Made by a program: the position numbers and the translations under genes. The notes under the pieces were generated by a model. The model was not told the DNA's origin and did not search any database. It was given only the letters and a program-made list of their open reading frames with translations. Positions 35,001-44,340 of a stretch of DNA of 64,000 nucleotides are shown here, in pieces. The stretch comes from an uncultured Methanobrevibacter sp. (lineage in GTDB: Archaea; Methanobacteriota; Methanobacteria; Methanobacteriales; Methanobacteriaceae), in assembly GCF_902788255.1 (NCBI RefSeq), contig NZ_CADAJR010000001.1, forward strand, positions 48,481-112,480, in the 5' to 3' direction. Position 1 is the first letter of the stretch. Each line of letters opens with the position of its first letter.

Positions 35001-36956
35001 ACTGATATGGTCAATGGCTCATCCCTGGATGATTTGGCAGTAAAATATAATATAACTGCAAATTCAGCACTCTACAATTCCACACGTTATGCGTCACAGG
35101 TTATTGTAAACATTCAAAACAATAATGAATGGAACGCTATCCTGACAGCACTTGAAGGGGGATACGTTAAAGCAGGACTATTCGCAGACCCTTCCTACGG
35201 TGATTCAATACCTACAGGTTATGACGGTTATGCGGCAGACCCTACAAGAATGCCTTCTCATTCAGCTTATGAGTCAGCTGTTAAAATCGTGGATTTGCTT
35301 CTTGCTAACTATTATGAGAAGCATGGCAAATGGCCTGAATTGACTTCATTGATCCTATGGGGTACAGAGATTTCAAGAACTGAAGGAATTGGTGTTGCAG
35401 AGTTCCTGTACTTCCTCGGTTGTAAACCTGTATGGCAGGATAACGGTAAGGTTGTTGGTGTTGAAATGTTGCCATTAGAGGATTTGAAAGTCAAATTGTC
35501 AAATGGTACAGTCATAAACAGGCCAAGAATCGACGTTTATGCAAGTATCGTTACCAGTAACAAGGATTGGATTACCTGGATGGTTACAGCTACAAGACTT
35601 GCGGCTTATGCGCAAGGTGAGAACGAAACCAACAATTATGTCATAAAGCACTTCAAGGAAAATCCTTCACTTGACAGGTTGTTCGGTCTTCCGGGCAATG
35701 TGCTTGAGGGAACCGGTATGTCAACTCTCATACCTAACACTGCTGATTGGAATATTGAAACTTTAAATGAACTTGCAATGGACATTTACCTGTCAAGAGT
35801 ATCATACGCATGGTCCGTTGATGATAAGGGAAATATTGTAATCAGCAATCAGAAGGAAAACTTCAAATACTTGCTTGGTAAGACTGACTTGATTACTCAA
35901 AACTTCGACAGTACCTGGAGATTATTCGATTCAGATGATTACTATGACTGGTTTGGAGGATTATATAATGCTGCAAGCATTTTAAGAGGAAAATCCGGTT
36001 TGGAAAGACCTGACACTGCATTTGTTGATATCAGGAACAAGAACAAGTATGTTTCAAGAACCTATCAGGAAGAGATTGATTACGAAATTAGGACTATGCT
36101 CTTAAACCCTAAATATTACATACCACTCATTACAGGTGGTGGATCCGGTATGAACGCATATGCTGCAAGATACCAGAATATGTTTGGAGGTTTAACTGTT
36201 GCTGACACTAAACTCGGCAAGGAAATGGGTAATCAATTATCCGGTGAACTCCTTGGTATGAGCGGATATATTGATGGCGCAACAAGTTCATTCGGTTATC
36301 AGACATCACTTCTGTGGATGGTTTACTTGGCTGATCAGGGAACTTGGGACGGTGATGCAAGCACTGTCAAGGAGTTAATTAATGAGTATATGAGGCAGGC
36401 TACTAAATATGGTGTAGCATGTTGTCACCATACATGTAAGAACCTTGCGTTCAATGCAAAAATCATACAGATGAGCTCATTGACTCCTGCGGAAAAACAG
36501 AAATTCGCTGAAATCCTGGCACAGGCAACAAACACTGACCCGTTATATCAAATGCAACCTGAAGACCAAGGTTATGACTCACCGCAAGGTGGTTCAAGTG
36601 ACGGTTCTGCAAATGCGGGTGATGACAGTTCAAATGCACAGCAATTGGCTAATGGAACATCAGATGCCAAATCCAGCAGTTCAGATGGTGGAAACACAGC
36701 AGTCGGATCACAGCCTGGTGAAAGTGGGGACGCAAAATCCTCAAGTGATGCACAAAGTTCATCTTCATCAGGTTCCAGTGGTGCTGGAGACTCTGGTGCC
36801 AAAGCATTTGAGTTATCTGACAGTTCAGCTGCAAAATCTGCAAGTTCAGCAGAATCCAACATGCCTATATTTGTTGTGATTGCAGTAATCATCCTGATTG
36901 TAATATTCCTTGTTGGATATGTGAGAAACGATGAAGAAGATTATGATGATTATTAA
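32097..36956 (+). CDS. Exported, membrane-anchored CobN-like chelatase protein
   Basis: 1619 residues with GGAGGTGA before the ATG. Signal peptide (1-25), an Ig/carboxypeptidase-like domain (70-140, TVKLYDSNKLVSTQTTNQNG), then a full CobN/ChlH-type region from about 165 to 1500 with family marks such as AIVLYNYPPGKAEIGASYLN, VNMGTHGTLEWLPGT and GTEISRTEGIGVAEFLYFLG. A Ser/Gly/Asp linker and a C-terminal membrane helix (IFVVIAVIILIVIFLVGYV) with an acidic tail follow. The catalytic region is thus outside the cell, away from ATP and ChlI/D-type partners. It may bind or scavenge metal or tetrapyrroles rather than insert cobalt; this is inference. Confidence 0.92.
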   Translation: MVNKNLVFALILSILLLFSVTAVSAGENETISDVVSDSGELEEITLGQEVTDVTSSQSDEGTLEAGSNVINVHVYDSYDEIGKTWNEDGFALKGATVKLYDSNKLVSTQTTNQNGIAKFTGLDSSKYNLEFTYSTYNPIYLKDLDFTGKTGATLDIKDVMFVPDILLLVDYASHNEKVDLLMNMSKRIGYISTTNFDESRAWLAQYAKFIHIDMFAENSGYNKFTSSYLKQLLAQSPANKNYNVAYTFGTYTQEILNATDLHIVGANQSNNHYDTIENTYIGSYFQAEDIKDSNVLQTNMKNYFNYVRYLIEPNKYSNPTLTSDGIPLMSPECGFYHPDVGMVTLLPESDLIHEWITKNPGYSKTQDGSLNWMKYEYEQWVEHTLNPKVLFNKFEDKLKSKFNPDKKLIAIASYYCGGDVVDSLIRSYAKSGRLAFNVFKTSTTPSMSSILNRITNSSKIGISTITSLYSWSLSYANGSAEPDLSDIDLAVLKGVNEISEYSYNSDLGPQVEWTYAVTFPSFEGVYGPVILSYVDGEGKTKVIQAGVDKMVKLSCGWADLKDLGNSDKTIAIVLYNYPPGKAEIGASYLNVTQSTYDLIVKLYEQGYDTGGDIRKMYTPKELEEIIFKMGNKGSWAYGLLKQYVEENYDELVKHHQLISTRDFRNLVKDIPMNLIKNMTDYWGAGLGPSMVYNGTDEQYMVVPGIWFGKVFITFQPSRGWEELKTVENYHDLTLPPTQYYVSFYKWLDKTAKVNAIVNMGTHGTLEWLPGTNLGSMDGDWTFELTLNPTLYPYIVSNPGEAMVARDRIAALLLTHMTPAMVTSGLYGNYTDLNNYINYYKDQVKLNVSSNAEEYKKKIIKLAPTLGFRAFDEKNETFQDWLDHLHLYLEDMEDDFITYGLHTLGKILSGEELVEEVITITTSQTKIYNQIMEKLYPALKGKNFFDDVNNNLEYLVQASVVKQFLRQIITDMVNGSSLDDLAVKYNITANSALYNSTRYASQVIVNIQNNNEWNAILTALEGGYVKAGLFADPSYGDSIPTGYDGYAADPTRMPSHSAYESAVKIVDLLLANYYEKHGKWPELTSLILWGTEISRTEGIGVAEFLYFLGCKPVWQDNGKVVGVEMLPLEDLKVKLSNGTVINRPRIDVYASIVTSNKDWITWMVTATRLAAYAQGENETNNYVIKHFKENPSLDRLFGLPGNVLEGTGMSTLIPNTADWNIETLNELAMDIYLSRVSYAWSVDDKGNIVISNQKENFKYLLGKTDLITQNFDSTWRLFDSDDYYDWFGGLYNAASILRGKSGLERPDTAFVDIRNKNKYVSRTYQEEIDYEIRTMLLNPKYYIPLITGGGSGMNAYAARYQNMFGGLTVADTKLGKEMGNQLSGELLGMSGYIDGATSSFGYQTSLLWMVYLADQGTWDGDASTVKELINEYMRQATKYGVACCHHTCKNLAFNAKIIQMSSLTPAEKQKFAEILAQATNTDPLYQMQPEDQGYDSPQGGSSDGSANAGDDSSNAQQLANGTSDAKSSSSDGGNTAVGSQPGESGDAKSSSDAQSSSSSGSSGAGDSGAKAFELSDSSAAKSASSAESNMPIFVVIAVIILIVIFLVGYVRNDEEDYDDY

Positions 36957-36968
36957 TTTAATCATCTA

Positions 36969-36992
36969 TTTTTTACTTTTTTTAATTTTTTA
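36969..36992 (+). terminator. Poly-T terminator after the CobN-like gene
   Basis: T runs (TTTTTTAC, TTTTTTTAA, TTTTTT) start 12 bases after the stop and lie before the promoter of the next gene. Confidence 0.5.
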
Positions 36993-37097
36993 GAAATTTT
37001 TAAATATGCTTTATTTTCATAAATAATAATATATTAGATTATTTTTCAATTTTAGTTAAATAATCGATAATTGAATTTAATGTGAATGAGGTATATA

Positions 37098-40000
37098 ATG
37101 ATTAAAAAAATTAATATTTTATTAGTCTTATTGCTATTGGTCCTCTCAATAGGTGCAGTAAGTGCATTTGATGATGTCAATGGGACCGTTAATAGTGATG
37201 AAGCTATTGATTCAGAAATTGTTGCTTCTGAAGAAGTAAATGATTTGCAAAGTTCTTCTGATAACAGGTATACTGTTAATTCGGAGAATTATAATACTTA
37301 TTTTAATGAGGGTGGAGAAGCTACCTCTGCTGTTAAAAGTGGGGATACAATCAGTATCGAAGGAGATTTTTCTAAAAAGAATTTTACATTTAGAACTCCT
37401 GTAAATATTGTTGGTCTAACCAATAACAAGTTAGAAAATTGTGTCTTTACTTTTTATGGAGGGGCATCCGGAAGTAATGTTTCAAATTTGAATATTGCAA
37501 ACAAAATCGATTATCATTATGGTATTTTTTTAAATAGTGCATCAAATTGTGTCATACATGATTGTTTTATAAGCAATCATGCCCAAGCTGCATATACAAT
37601 ATGTTTGGGTAATGGTGCAAATTATAATAATGTTACTAATAATATTCTAAAAGAATCTGGCATAACTTATGGGCATGGAACTCGTTCTACATCTCCAGTA
37701 ATTATTTCAGGGTCTCATAATAATTATATTGCAAATAATCAAATATTCTGTTGGGATGCAAATGGAATTTATTTATCAAATTATCCTGGAGGTCCTTTAA
37801 AAGGAGGAGTATCAAATTTTAATTTAATATATAATAATACCATTAAATATGATGTGTTACCAACATCTTGGAGTTATGGTATTCAGACTATGGGTGCAAA
37901 TAATATTATTAAATCTAATAAAATAATAGGGGCATATAGAGGTATTTCATCAGCAGGTTTTGGTAATATAATTATTAATAATCAAATTATTAATCTAACT
38001 GGAGCGGATTTTAATAATCCCAATGATGAAATAGCTGGGGAAACTGCAATTGTAGGTTCTACTAATTCTATTATAAAAAATAATTATATTATTAATTGTA
38101 AAGTTCAAGCATCTGGTGCAGGAATTTCTGCATTAGATGGTTCTGTTATTGAAAATAATTATATCCAAATTGTTTATAGGGAAGGTGTTGGAATAACTCC
38201 ATTAGGATCAAATATTGTAGTTAAGAATAATACTATTTCTACAGTAGCAGGACCCGGGATTTTAGTAAATACTCATTCATTTAACTTAACTTTCACGGAA
38301 AATACAATAGTTAGTAAATCTGGTGTAGGTATTTTAATACAAAAAATAAGCTCTAAAAGAATGCCCGGTAATATTACCATTACTTTTAATACTATCTATG
38401 CAGGTAATTCTACAACAGTTCCTAAAATATTTTCTATTGATGCCCGGGATGTAGATAAATCCACAGAAAATGAAATTGAAAATAATTATGTTCCTAAAGG
38501 ATATGGCGAAATTGCAACTCCTCAAGGGGTTTTTGACTCTTCTAAACCAAGTTATAGTTTTAAAGGACAAACTTATGTTGTAAATCCTTCAAATTATGAT
38601 AATTATTTTGAAAAGAATGGAGTTTTGAAAGCTGACATTTCTAAAGGAGATATATTAATTTTTGAAGGGGAATTTACTAATAAACTTAATATTATAATTA
38701 ATAATGCTGTTAAGATTGTTGGAAGGAATGCAATATTTATAAATACAACATTTAAAATCTATAGTGATGGGGTATGGGTTGAAAATTTAGTTATCAGAAA
38801 TAATAAGGCAAGTAAATTAAATGCATGGGGTTTACTTGTTTATAAAGTAAGGGGTGCAACCATTTTAAACTGTGATATTCAAGTTTTTGATCCCAATGCG
38901 GCATATGCAATTTATGTTGTTGAGTCAACTGATGTTGATGTAATTAACAATACATTATTCTCTTCTGGTAACTATTTGACATATACGTTACTTGCTTATT
39001 CTGTTGATGATTGTAAATTTATTAATAATACCATTAAAACAAATGGAACTGGAAATATTTATATTAATACTGGAATGGATGCATGTATTGACGGTGATGA
39101 AAGTTGTCTAGATGGAAACGAACAATGTCTAGATGGTGACACTTTTAATGGAAATCATGTTGTTCCAGCAGAAGTTTATAGAACTTATGGAATTTTAATG
39201 TTGTATGCCTCCGGTAATTTGGTTTCAGGAAATAAAATTGATGCAACATCTAAATTGAATGAAACAATAGAAACCGTAGAATCCACAAATTCCGTCATAG
39301 GTATTGATCTATATTACAATAGTCACAATAATGTATTTTCTAATAATGAGATTCATGTAAAATCTAATGATAATTATATTTATGGAATGGGAGTATTAGG
39401 TCATAAATCTAGTAATGATGCTCCAGAAGGTCAAGGAGCTTCAAATAATCAATTTATTAATAATAATATAAATCTTGAAGGAACTTATTTTGTTGAAGGA
39501 TTTGTTATTGGTCGAAATTCTTTTGACACAGTAATTAGTTCAAATATTGTTTATGCAAAATCAAATTGTGTAAATTATGGAATTAATTTGGAAATGTCTC
39601 AAAAGACTAATATTGAAAACAATATATTCACATTAAATTCAGATATCATTTATGGAATAGAGATTTTCGATTCAAGTAATAATACTATCTTAAAAAATGA
39701 GTTCAATATTTTTGCTAAGAAAAGTTATGGTATGTTACTTTCAAATTCAAAAAATAATGATTTATATGATAATATTATTCAATCTGATGTCAGTGATGAG
39801 GAAATTATTTTCAATAACTTTGATTCAATTCCTGCTGGAAATGCAGGAATATATCTTAAAGTAAACTCCTCATGCAACATAATTAAAAATAATAACATTA
39901 CTTCCAAAAAAGGTTTTGCCATAATTTTAGATGAAGATGCTCAGAATAACATTATTCAAAATAATTATCTGGACTCAGAATTGGGCATCGGTGATGATGC

Positions 40001-41399
40001 GGTAAATAATAGTATGGGGAATAATGTTTTAGAAAATTATAAGTATTTAGTGTCAGGTAAACTTCAAAATGTCAACATAAAATATTTTGAGAATGGAACA
40101 TTTATATTCATTACTGATGATGTTGGATTGAATGGTGCTAAAATTGAATTTTTAGATGATTTTAAAGAAATAATAAATTCAACTGTTATTTCAAATGGTA
40201 AGGCATCATTCAATTATGATTTTAATGGATTTAAATATCACTCTCCCGCATCCTATTTGTTTTATGCAAAAGTGTATCAGAAAAATTATAAATTGACCGA
40301 ATTTGAATGTGAAGTTAACATTGATAATGGTGTATTAAAATTGTCTCTTGATAATGTTTCTGGAGCTATTGCTAGAACTACCCTATTTAATGCTACTGTT
40401 AAAAATATTTTAGGTAATGGAGTTTCTAAAATTAAAGTTGAATTCTATGTGGATGATGATGGCTATGAAGACTATGTTGGTTATGCAATTACTGATAGCA
40501 ATGGTTTTGCAATTTTCAATGGAAAAATACCTAAAATCTATGGAGATAATCCTAGTGTAATTGCAAAAATTGATAATCCTAATTATTTCCAATCAACTTC
40601 TGCTCGCGCTGATTTATCTGCATTTTGGCTGATTAACACTAATCTTCTGTTTAATACAAATGTTCAACCTAATGGTATTGTAGCAACTTTAAAAGATGAA
40701 AAAGGTAATGTTTTAATAAATAAACAGGTGATAATTAAAATTGGTAATGCTGCTTATGAGAGGATTACTGATTCAAATGGTGCGATAATATTGCCAATTT
40801 TATCTAAAGGAAGTTATGTTGTTACTATTTTATTTTATGGGGATGAACAATATTATGATTCTAAAAATAGTGCTAAAATAAACGTGTTGCCTTCTTTATT
40901 TGAGAATAAAGATCAAAGTGTTTATTATGGTAATGTAATAAAATATAAAGTTCGTGTTAAAGGACCTGATGGCAGATATTGTGGTGGTAATGTAGTATCT
41001 ATTAAAATAAATGGTAAAACATACAATGTTAAAACCGATAAAAATGGTTATGCAATACAATCTTTTAAACTAAAATCTGGTTCTTATACGATCACATCAG
41101 AATTTAATGGAGATAAAGTTTCAAATAAACTTATATTTAAGCCAACATTAATTGCAAAAAATATTGTTAAGAAAAAAGCAAAAAAAATTAAATTCTCTGT
41201 TAAAGTAGTTAACAAAAATGGAAAAGCAGTTAAAAAGAAAAAAGTGACTTTTAAAATTAAAGGCAAAAAATATATTGTAAAAACCAATAATAAGGGTTTA
41301 GCAACGGTATATTTAAAAAAATTAAATGTAGGTAAATTTACTATAATGTCCACCTTTGCAGGGTGTACTATTAAAAATACTATTAAAATTAAAAAATGA
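37098..41399 (+). CDS. Giant beta-helix and Ig-like adhesin
   Basis: 1433 residues from the ATG at 37098, which has GAGGT six bases upstream; the ATG at 37086 overlaps that site. Signal peptide: MIKKINILLVLLLLVLSIGA, then VSAFDD. Residues 60-980 are parallel beta-helix repeats (NosD/PbH1: NNYIANNQI, NNTIKYD, NNVFSNNEI) in two blocks, each preceded by a YxVNxxNYxxYF entry motif. Around residue 660 there is a Cys-rich tandem repeat. Ig-like domains follow, with the Lys-rich terminal domain at the end. The beta helix suggests polysaccharide binding. No membrane anchor. Confidence 0.9.
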   Translation: MIKKINILLVLLLLVLSIGAVSAFDDVNGTVNSDEAIDSEIVASEEVNDLQSSSDNRYTVNSENYNTYFNEGGEATSAVKSGDTISIEGDFSKKNFTFRTPVNIVGLTNNKLENCVFTFYGGASGSNVSNLNIANKIDYHYGIFLNSASNCVIHDCFISNHAQAAYTICLGNGANYNNVTNNILKESGITYGHGTRSTSPVIISGSHNNYIANNQIFCWDANGIYLSNYPGGPLKGGVSNFNLIYNNTIKYDVLPTSWSYGIQTMGANNIIKSNKIIGAYRGISSAGFGNIIINNQIINLTGADFNNPNDEIAGETAIVGSTNSIIKNNYIINCKVQASGAGISALDGSVIENNYIQIVYREGVGITPLGSNIVVKNNTISTVAGPGILVNTHSFNLTFTENTIVSKSGVGILIQKISSKRMPGNITITFNTIYAGNSTTVPKIFSIDARDVDKSTENEIENNYVPKGYGEIATPQGVFDSSKPSYSFKGQTYVVNPSNYDNYFEKNGVLKADISKGDILIFEGEFTNKLNIIINNAVKIVGRNAIFINTTFKIYSDGVWVENLVIRNNKASKLNAWGLLVYKVRGATILNCDIQVFDPNAAYAIYVVESTDVDVINNTLFSSGNYLTYTLLAYSVDDCKFINNTIKTNGTGNIYINTGMDACIDGDESCLDGNEQCLDGDTFNGNHVVPAEVYRTYGILMLYASGNLVSGNKIDATSKLNETIETVESTNSVIGIDLYYNSHNNVFSNNEIHVKSNDNYIYGMGVLGHKSSNDAPEGQGASNNQFINNNINLEGTYFVEGFVIGRNSFDTVISSNIVYAKSNCVNYGINLEMSQKTNIENNIFTLNSDIIYGIEIFDSSNNTILKNEFNIFAKKSYGMLLSNSKNNDLYDNIIQSDVSDEEIIFNNFDSIPAGNAGIYLKVNSSCNIIKNNNITSKKGFAIILDEDAQNNIIQNNYLDSELGIGDDAVNNSMGNNVLENYKYLVSGKLQNVNIKYFENGTFIFITDDVGLNGAKIEFLDDFKEIINSTVISNGKASFNYDFNGFKYHSPASYLFYAKVYQKNYKLTEFECEVNIDNGVLKLSLDNVSGAIARTTLFNATVKNILGNGVSKIKVEFYVDDDGYEDYVGYAITDSNGFAIFNGKIPKIYGDNPSVIAKIDNPNYFQSTSARADLSAFWLINTNLLFNTNVQPNGIVATLKDEKGNVLINKQVIIKIGNAAYERITDSNGAIILPILSKGSYVVTILFYGDEQYYDSKNSAKINVLPSLFENKDQSVYYGNVIKYKVRVKGPDGRYCGGNVVSIKINGKTYNVKTDKNGYAIQSFKLKSGSYTITSEFNGDKVSNKLIFKPTLIAKNIVKKKAKKIKFSVKVVNKNGKAVKKKKVTFKIKGKKYIVKTNNKGLATVYLKKLNVGKFTIMSTFAGCTIKNTIKIKK

Positions 41400-41403
41400 A
41401 GAT

Positions 41404-41437
41404 TTTTAATCTTTATTTTACTTTTTTTTCAATTTTT
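41404..41437 (+). terminator. Poly-T terminator after the beta-helix adhesin
   Basis: TTTTTAATC, TTTATTTTAC and TTTTTTTTC follow the stop immediately. Confidence 0.5.
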
Positions 41438-41554
41438 ATTTAATAACTTTTAAATATGTTTAATCTATATATCTTTAATTATAGTCAGTAATTATTTTAA
41501 TTTCATATTTTTTAGGCTATAATCTTATTAAAAATTTCAAAAAGAGGTGTAAAT

Positions 41555-43972
41555 ATTAGAACAAAGAGTTTATTAATTTCATTACTCTTAATTTGTGTTG
41601 TTTTGTTGTCTTTAAGTACAACATTTGCAGCCGATGATGGTACTGTTTTAAACACAATAGATAATGAAATAACTTTTGAAGAAGATACTTTAACTATTGA
41701 AGAAGACACTGATACAGTTAATATTGAAGAAGAGAAAGTTCTTGAAACTGATGATACCTCAGAGGTTGTTGGTGCAAGTGCTACTGTTACAAATAATACT
41801 TTTTTCAATTATTTTGAAAATGATGGTACATTAAAATCTGATGTATCTAGTGAGGAACTTGTTTTTGAAGGTGAATTTTCAAATATTCCTAATGTGCATT
41901 ATATTACTATTAATAAAGAAATCAAATTGACTAGTAAAAATGCCGTTTTAAATAATATTTCATTAATTGTTAGTGCTGACCAAGTTGAGGTTAATTCATT
42001 TACAATTAATACAGATGATGCATCTAATGCCATTTTCATTGCTGATTCTAAAAATGTAAAAATAGCAAATAATATAATCGTTTTCAATGGTGTTGTAGAT
42101 GATGATACCGCATGTGCAATTTATGCAACTGCAGCTGATAATTTAACTTTCCAATCCAATAGAGTAACTGTAACAGGTAATAAATCCGGTAATAAAGCAG
42201 TTAGTTTTGTTGATTGTATGGATGCTGTTGTGGATGATAATTCTTTTGTTGCTACTCTTCCTTCATCTGGATATCAAATTGGTGTTTTGCATTTTAATGA
42301 TCAAACTTCTAATTTGAAGTTTTCTAATAATCTTGTTGATGTGAGTGGTATTCCTGATGGTGGGTATCCTACTTCTGTTGCTATTGCTTTTGCGGGTAAG
42401 AATGTTACTTTAGAGGGTAATGATATTTATTGTGGTGATGATGTTTATTCTTATGCTATTTGTGCTTTAGGTAGTGATTCAAAAATTATTAACAACTCTA
42501 TTAAAGCAAATTCTCCTAATTATGCTTGTGGTGTTAATTTAGAGGGTAGTTCTCTTACTTTGGTCGATAATAATGAGATTATTACTAGTTCTGATAAAGC
42601 TGCTTATGGTATTTATTCTGGTATGACAAGTGGTGGACTTATTGGTGTTTATTCAAACAACAATATTAGTGCTACTGGTTATTTTGCTGTTGGTGTTAGT
42701 ATTTCATCTTTCAATGAAACTATTCTTGGTAATGATATGGATTTGAATGGTAATTATACTATTGGTGTTGCTGCTGGATATTGTAGTTATTATGATTATA
42801 CTACTGAAAAAATGGTTTCTATTCCTATTGTAAACAGACTTGTTAAGGATAATGTTATTAAGTCTGCAGGTTCTAATGTGGGTTCTAATCCTACTGGTGA
42901 TTGGAATTTTGTAAACCTTGAATCAACAGGTATTACAGACCTTGCTGGAAACCTTACAGTTCAAAACAATAATATTGTTACAACAGGGGATTATGCAATT
43001 AAAGCAAGTGGTCAAAATGTCACAGTTTCAGATAATTATTTAGCGGGTAAAAAAGGTGTTGGTGATAAATCTGTAATCGGTGACAATGTTACTGTTTCAG
43101 GTTCTACTCCTGAATTGAAAACTGTTTTAACTGCTGTTGATTTCTTCACTGTTTATGATGCTGGAGATGTGTTCTATGTTACAGCAGTGGATGAAAATGG
43201 TGACCCTATTAAAAACGCAACAATCGTCTTGACTTATGGAGCAGACATGTTAAATGTAACAACAAATAATCAAGGTGTTGCAGCATTTTTAATTGATGAA
43301 TGGCCTGTTGGAGATTATTTGGTAGATATTAAATATGATGGTAATGCTACCTATGGACCTAAAGCAATTAAAGGTTTTATCAGCATTGCACCAAGGGTCT
43401 CTGAAATTGTTGCCCCTACCACTGTTAATGCTTTAGTCACTGCTACTAAAAACGGTTACGTTTACACTTTAACCTTAAAAGATGATCGTGGAAATGGTTT
43501 AGCTAAAGAAACCGTTACTATCACATTCAACGGTAAGACTCAAACTCTTACAACTAATGATTTAGGTGTAATCAAGTATAAATTAGTTTCAAAGAAAGCT
43601 GGAACTCAAAAATTAACTGTAAAATTCAACAGCAATGACAACTATGTTGCATCCACTTTAACTGCTACAGTTAAAATTACTAAAGAGAAAACCAAACTAA
43701 CCGCTGCTAAGAAAACATTCAAAGCTAAAGTTAAAACCAAAAAATACACTGTAACTTTAAAAGACAGTAAAGGTAAAGCAATTAAAAAGGTTAAAGTAAC
43801 CATTAAAGTTAAAGGTAAAACCTACAAAGCAACTACCAATGCTAAAGGTAAAGCTGTCTTCAAAATCAAAAACTTGAAGAAAAAAGGTACCTACAAAGCT
43901 AAAGTTACTTTCGCTGGAAACGCTTACTATAACAAAGTTGCCAAAACTGTTAAAATTACAGTTAAAAAATAG
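41555..43972 (+). CDS. Beta-helix and Ig-like adhesin with a probable ATT start codon
   Basis: 805 residues if it starts at the ATT at 41555. GAGGTG at 41544-41549 is five bases before it, and the peptide then reads (M)RTKSLLISLLLICVVLLSL followed by STTFAADDG, a complete signal peptide. No ATG, GTG or TTG occurs in this frame between the upstream stop and the TTG codons deep inside the signal peptide (about 41600), which would remove its basic end. After an acidic stretch there is a beta helix (residues 65-510), then three Ig-like repeats, the last Lys-rich. Codon use changes between the middle and the C-terminal third. Alternatively the start codon has mutated and expression is poor. Confidence 0.85.
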   Translation: MRTKSLLISLLLICVVLLSLSTTFAADDGTVLNTIDNEITFEEDTLTIEEDTDTVNIEEEKVLETDDTSEVVGASATVTNNTFFNYFENDGTLKSDVSSEELVFEGEFSNIPNVHYITINKEIKLTSKNAVLNNISLIVSADQVEVNSFTINTDDASNAIFIADSKNVKIANNIIVFNGVVDDDTACAIYATAADNLTFQSNRVTVTGNKSGNKAVSFVDCMDAVVDDNSFVATLPSSGYQIGVLHFNDQTSNLKFSNNLVDVSGIPDGGYPTSVAIAFAGKNVTLEGNDIYCGDDVYSYAICALGSDSKIINNSIKANSPNYACGVNLEGSSLTLVDNNEIITSSDKAAYGIYSGMTSGGLIGVYSNNNISATGYFAVGVSISSFNETILGNDMDLNGNYTIGVAAGYCSYYDYTTEKMVSIPIVNRLVKDNVIKSAGSNVGSNPTGDWNFVNLESTGITDLAGNLTVQNNNIVTTGDYAIKASGQNVTVSDNYLAGKKGVGDKSVIGDNVTVSGSTPELKTVLTAVDFFTVYDAGDVFYVTAVDENGDPIKNATIVLTYGADMLNVTTNNQGVAAFLIDEWPVGDYLVDIKYDGNATYGPKAIKGFISIAPRVSEIVAPTTVNALVTATKNGYVYTLTLKDDRGNGLAKETVTITFNGKTQTLTTNDLGVIKYKLVSKKAGTQKLTVKFNSNDNYVASTLTATVKITKEKTKLTAAKKTFKAKVKTKKYTVTLKDSKGKAIKKVKVTIKVKGKTYKATTNAKGKAVFKIKNLKKKGTYKAKVTFAGNAYYNKVAKTVKITVKK

Positions 43973-44340
43973 GGATTTTTAATCTCTATTACTTTTTTTA
44001 TTTTTTCATATAGATTGCCCAATTCATAAAAACTATTTTTAAAATATTGATTGATTATATTTCATGTAATCTAATTTATTCACTTAACTTTCATAGTAAA
44101 CTATAATTTAATCAACTGTTATTTGTATTATTCGAGCACTAATTTTCAACCCAAATATCTCTAAATTTTAAAAAATAATATTTCAGTAATTTCATCCACA
44201 TCATGCAGATTCGATTTCAGCATCGGTGAAATGTCATGATAAATTATGGAATATCCATCCGATAATTTTTCAAAAATAGTTTGAAGTATCAATTAAATTA
44301 ATCAAAAAAATAAGTAAAAGTAAATTAGCATCACACTAAT
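43973..44340. other. Convergent intergenic region
   Basis: A T-rich terminator for the adhesin lies at 43990-44007. The remaining ~330 bp is AT-rich without ORFs, clear repeats or RNA genes that I can support. Confidence 0.5.

Noticed and set aside
36572..36892. 106-residue open frame opposite the CobN linker
   Set aside because: It arises from the Ser/Gly-rich linker codons read in reverse; no ribosome binding site or known motif.
37098..43972. CRISPR-like array in repeat-rich coding regions
   Set aside because: Repeats are imperfect protein repeats (beta helix) of varying length in open frames; no regular direct repeats with unique spacers and no cas genes.
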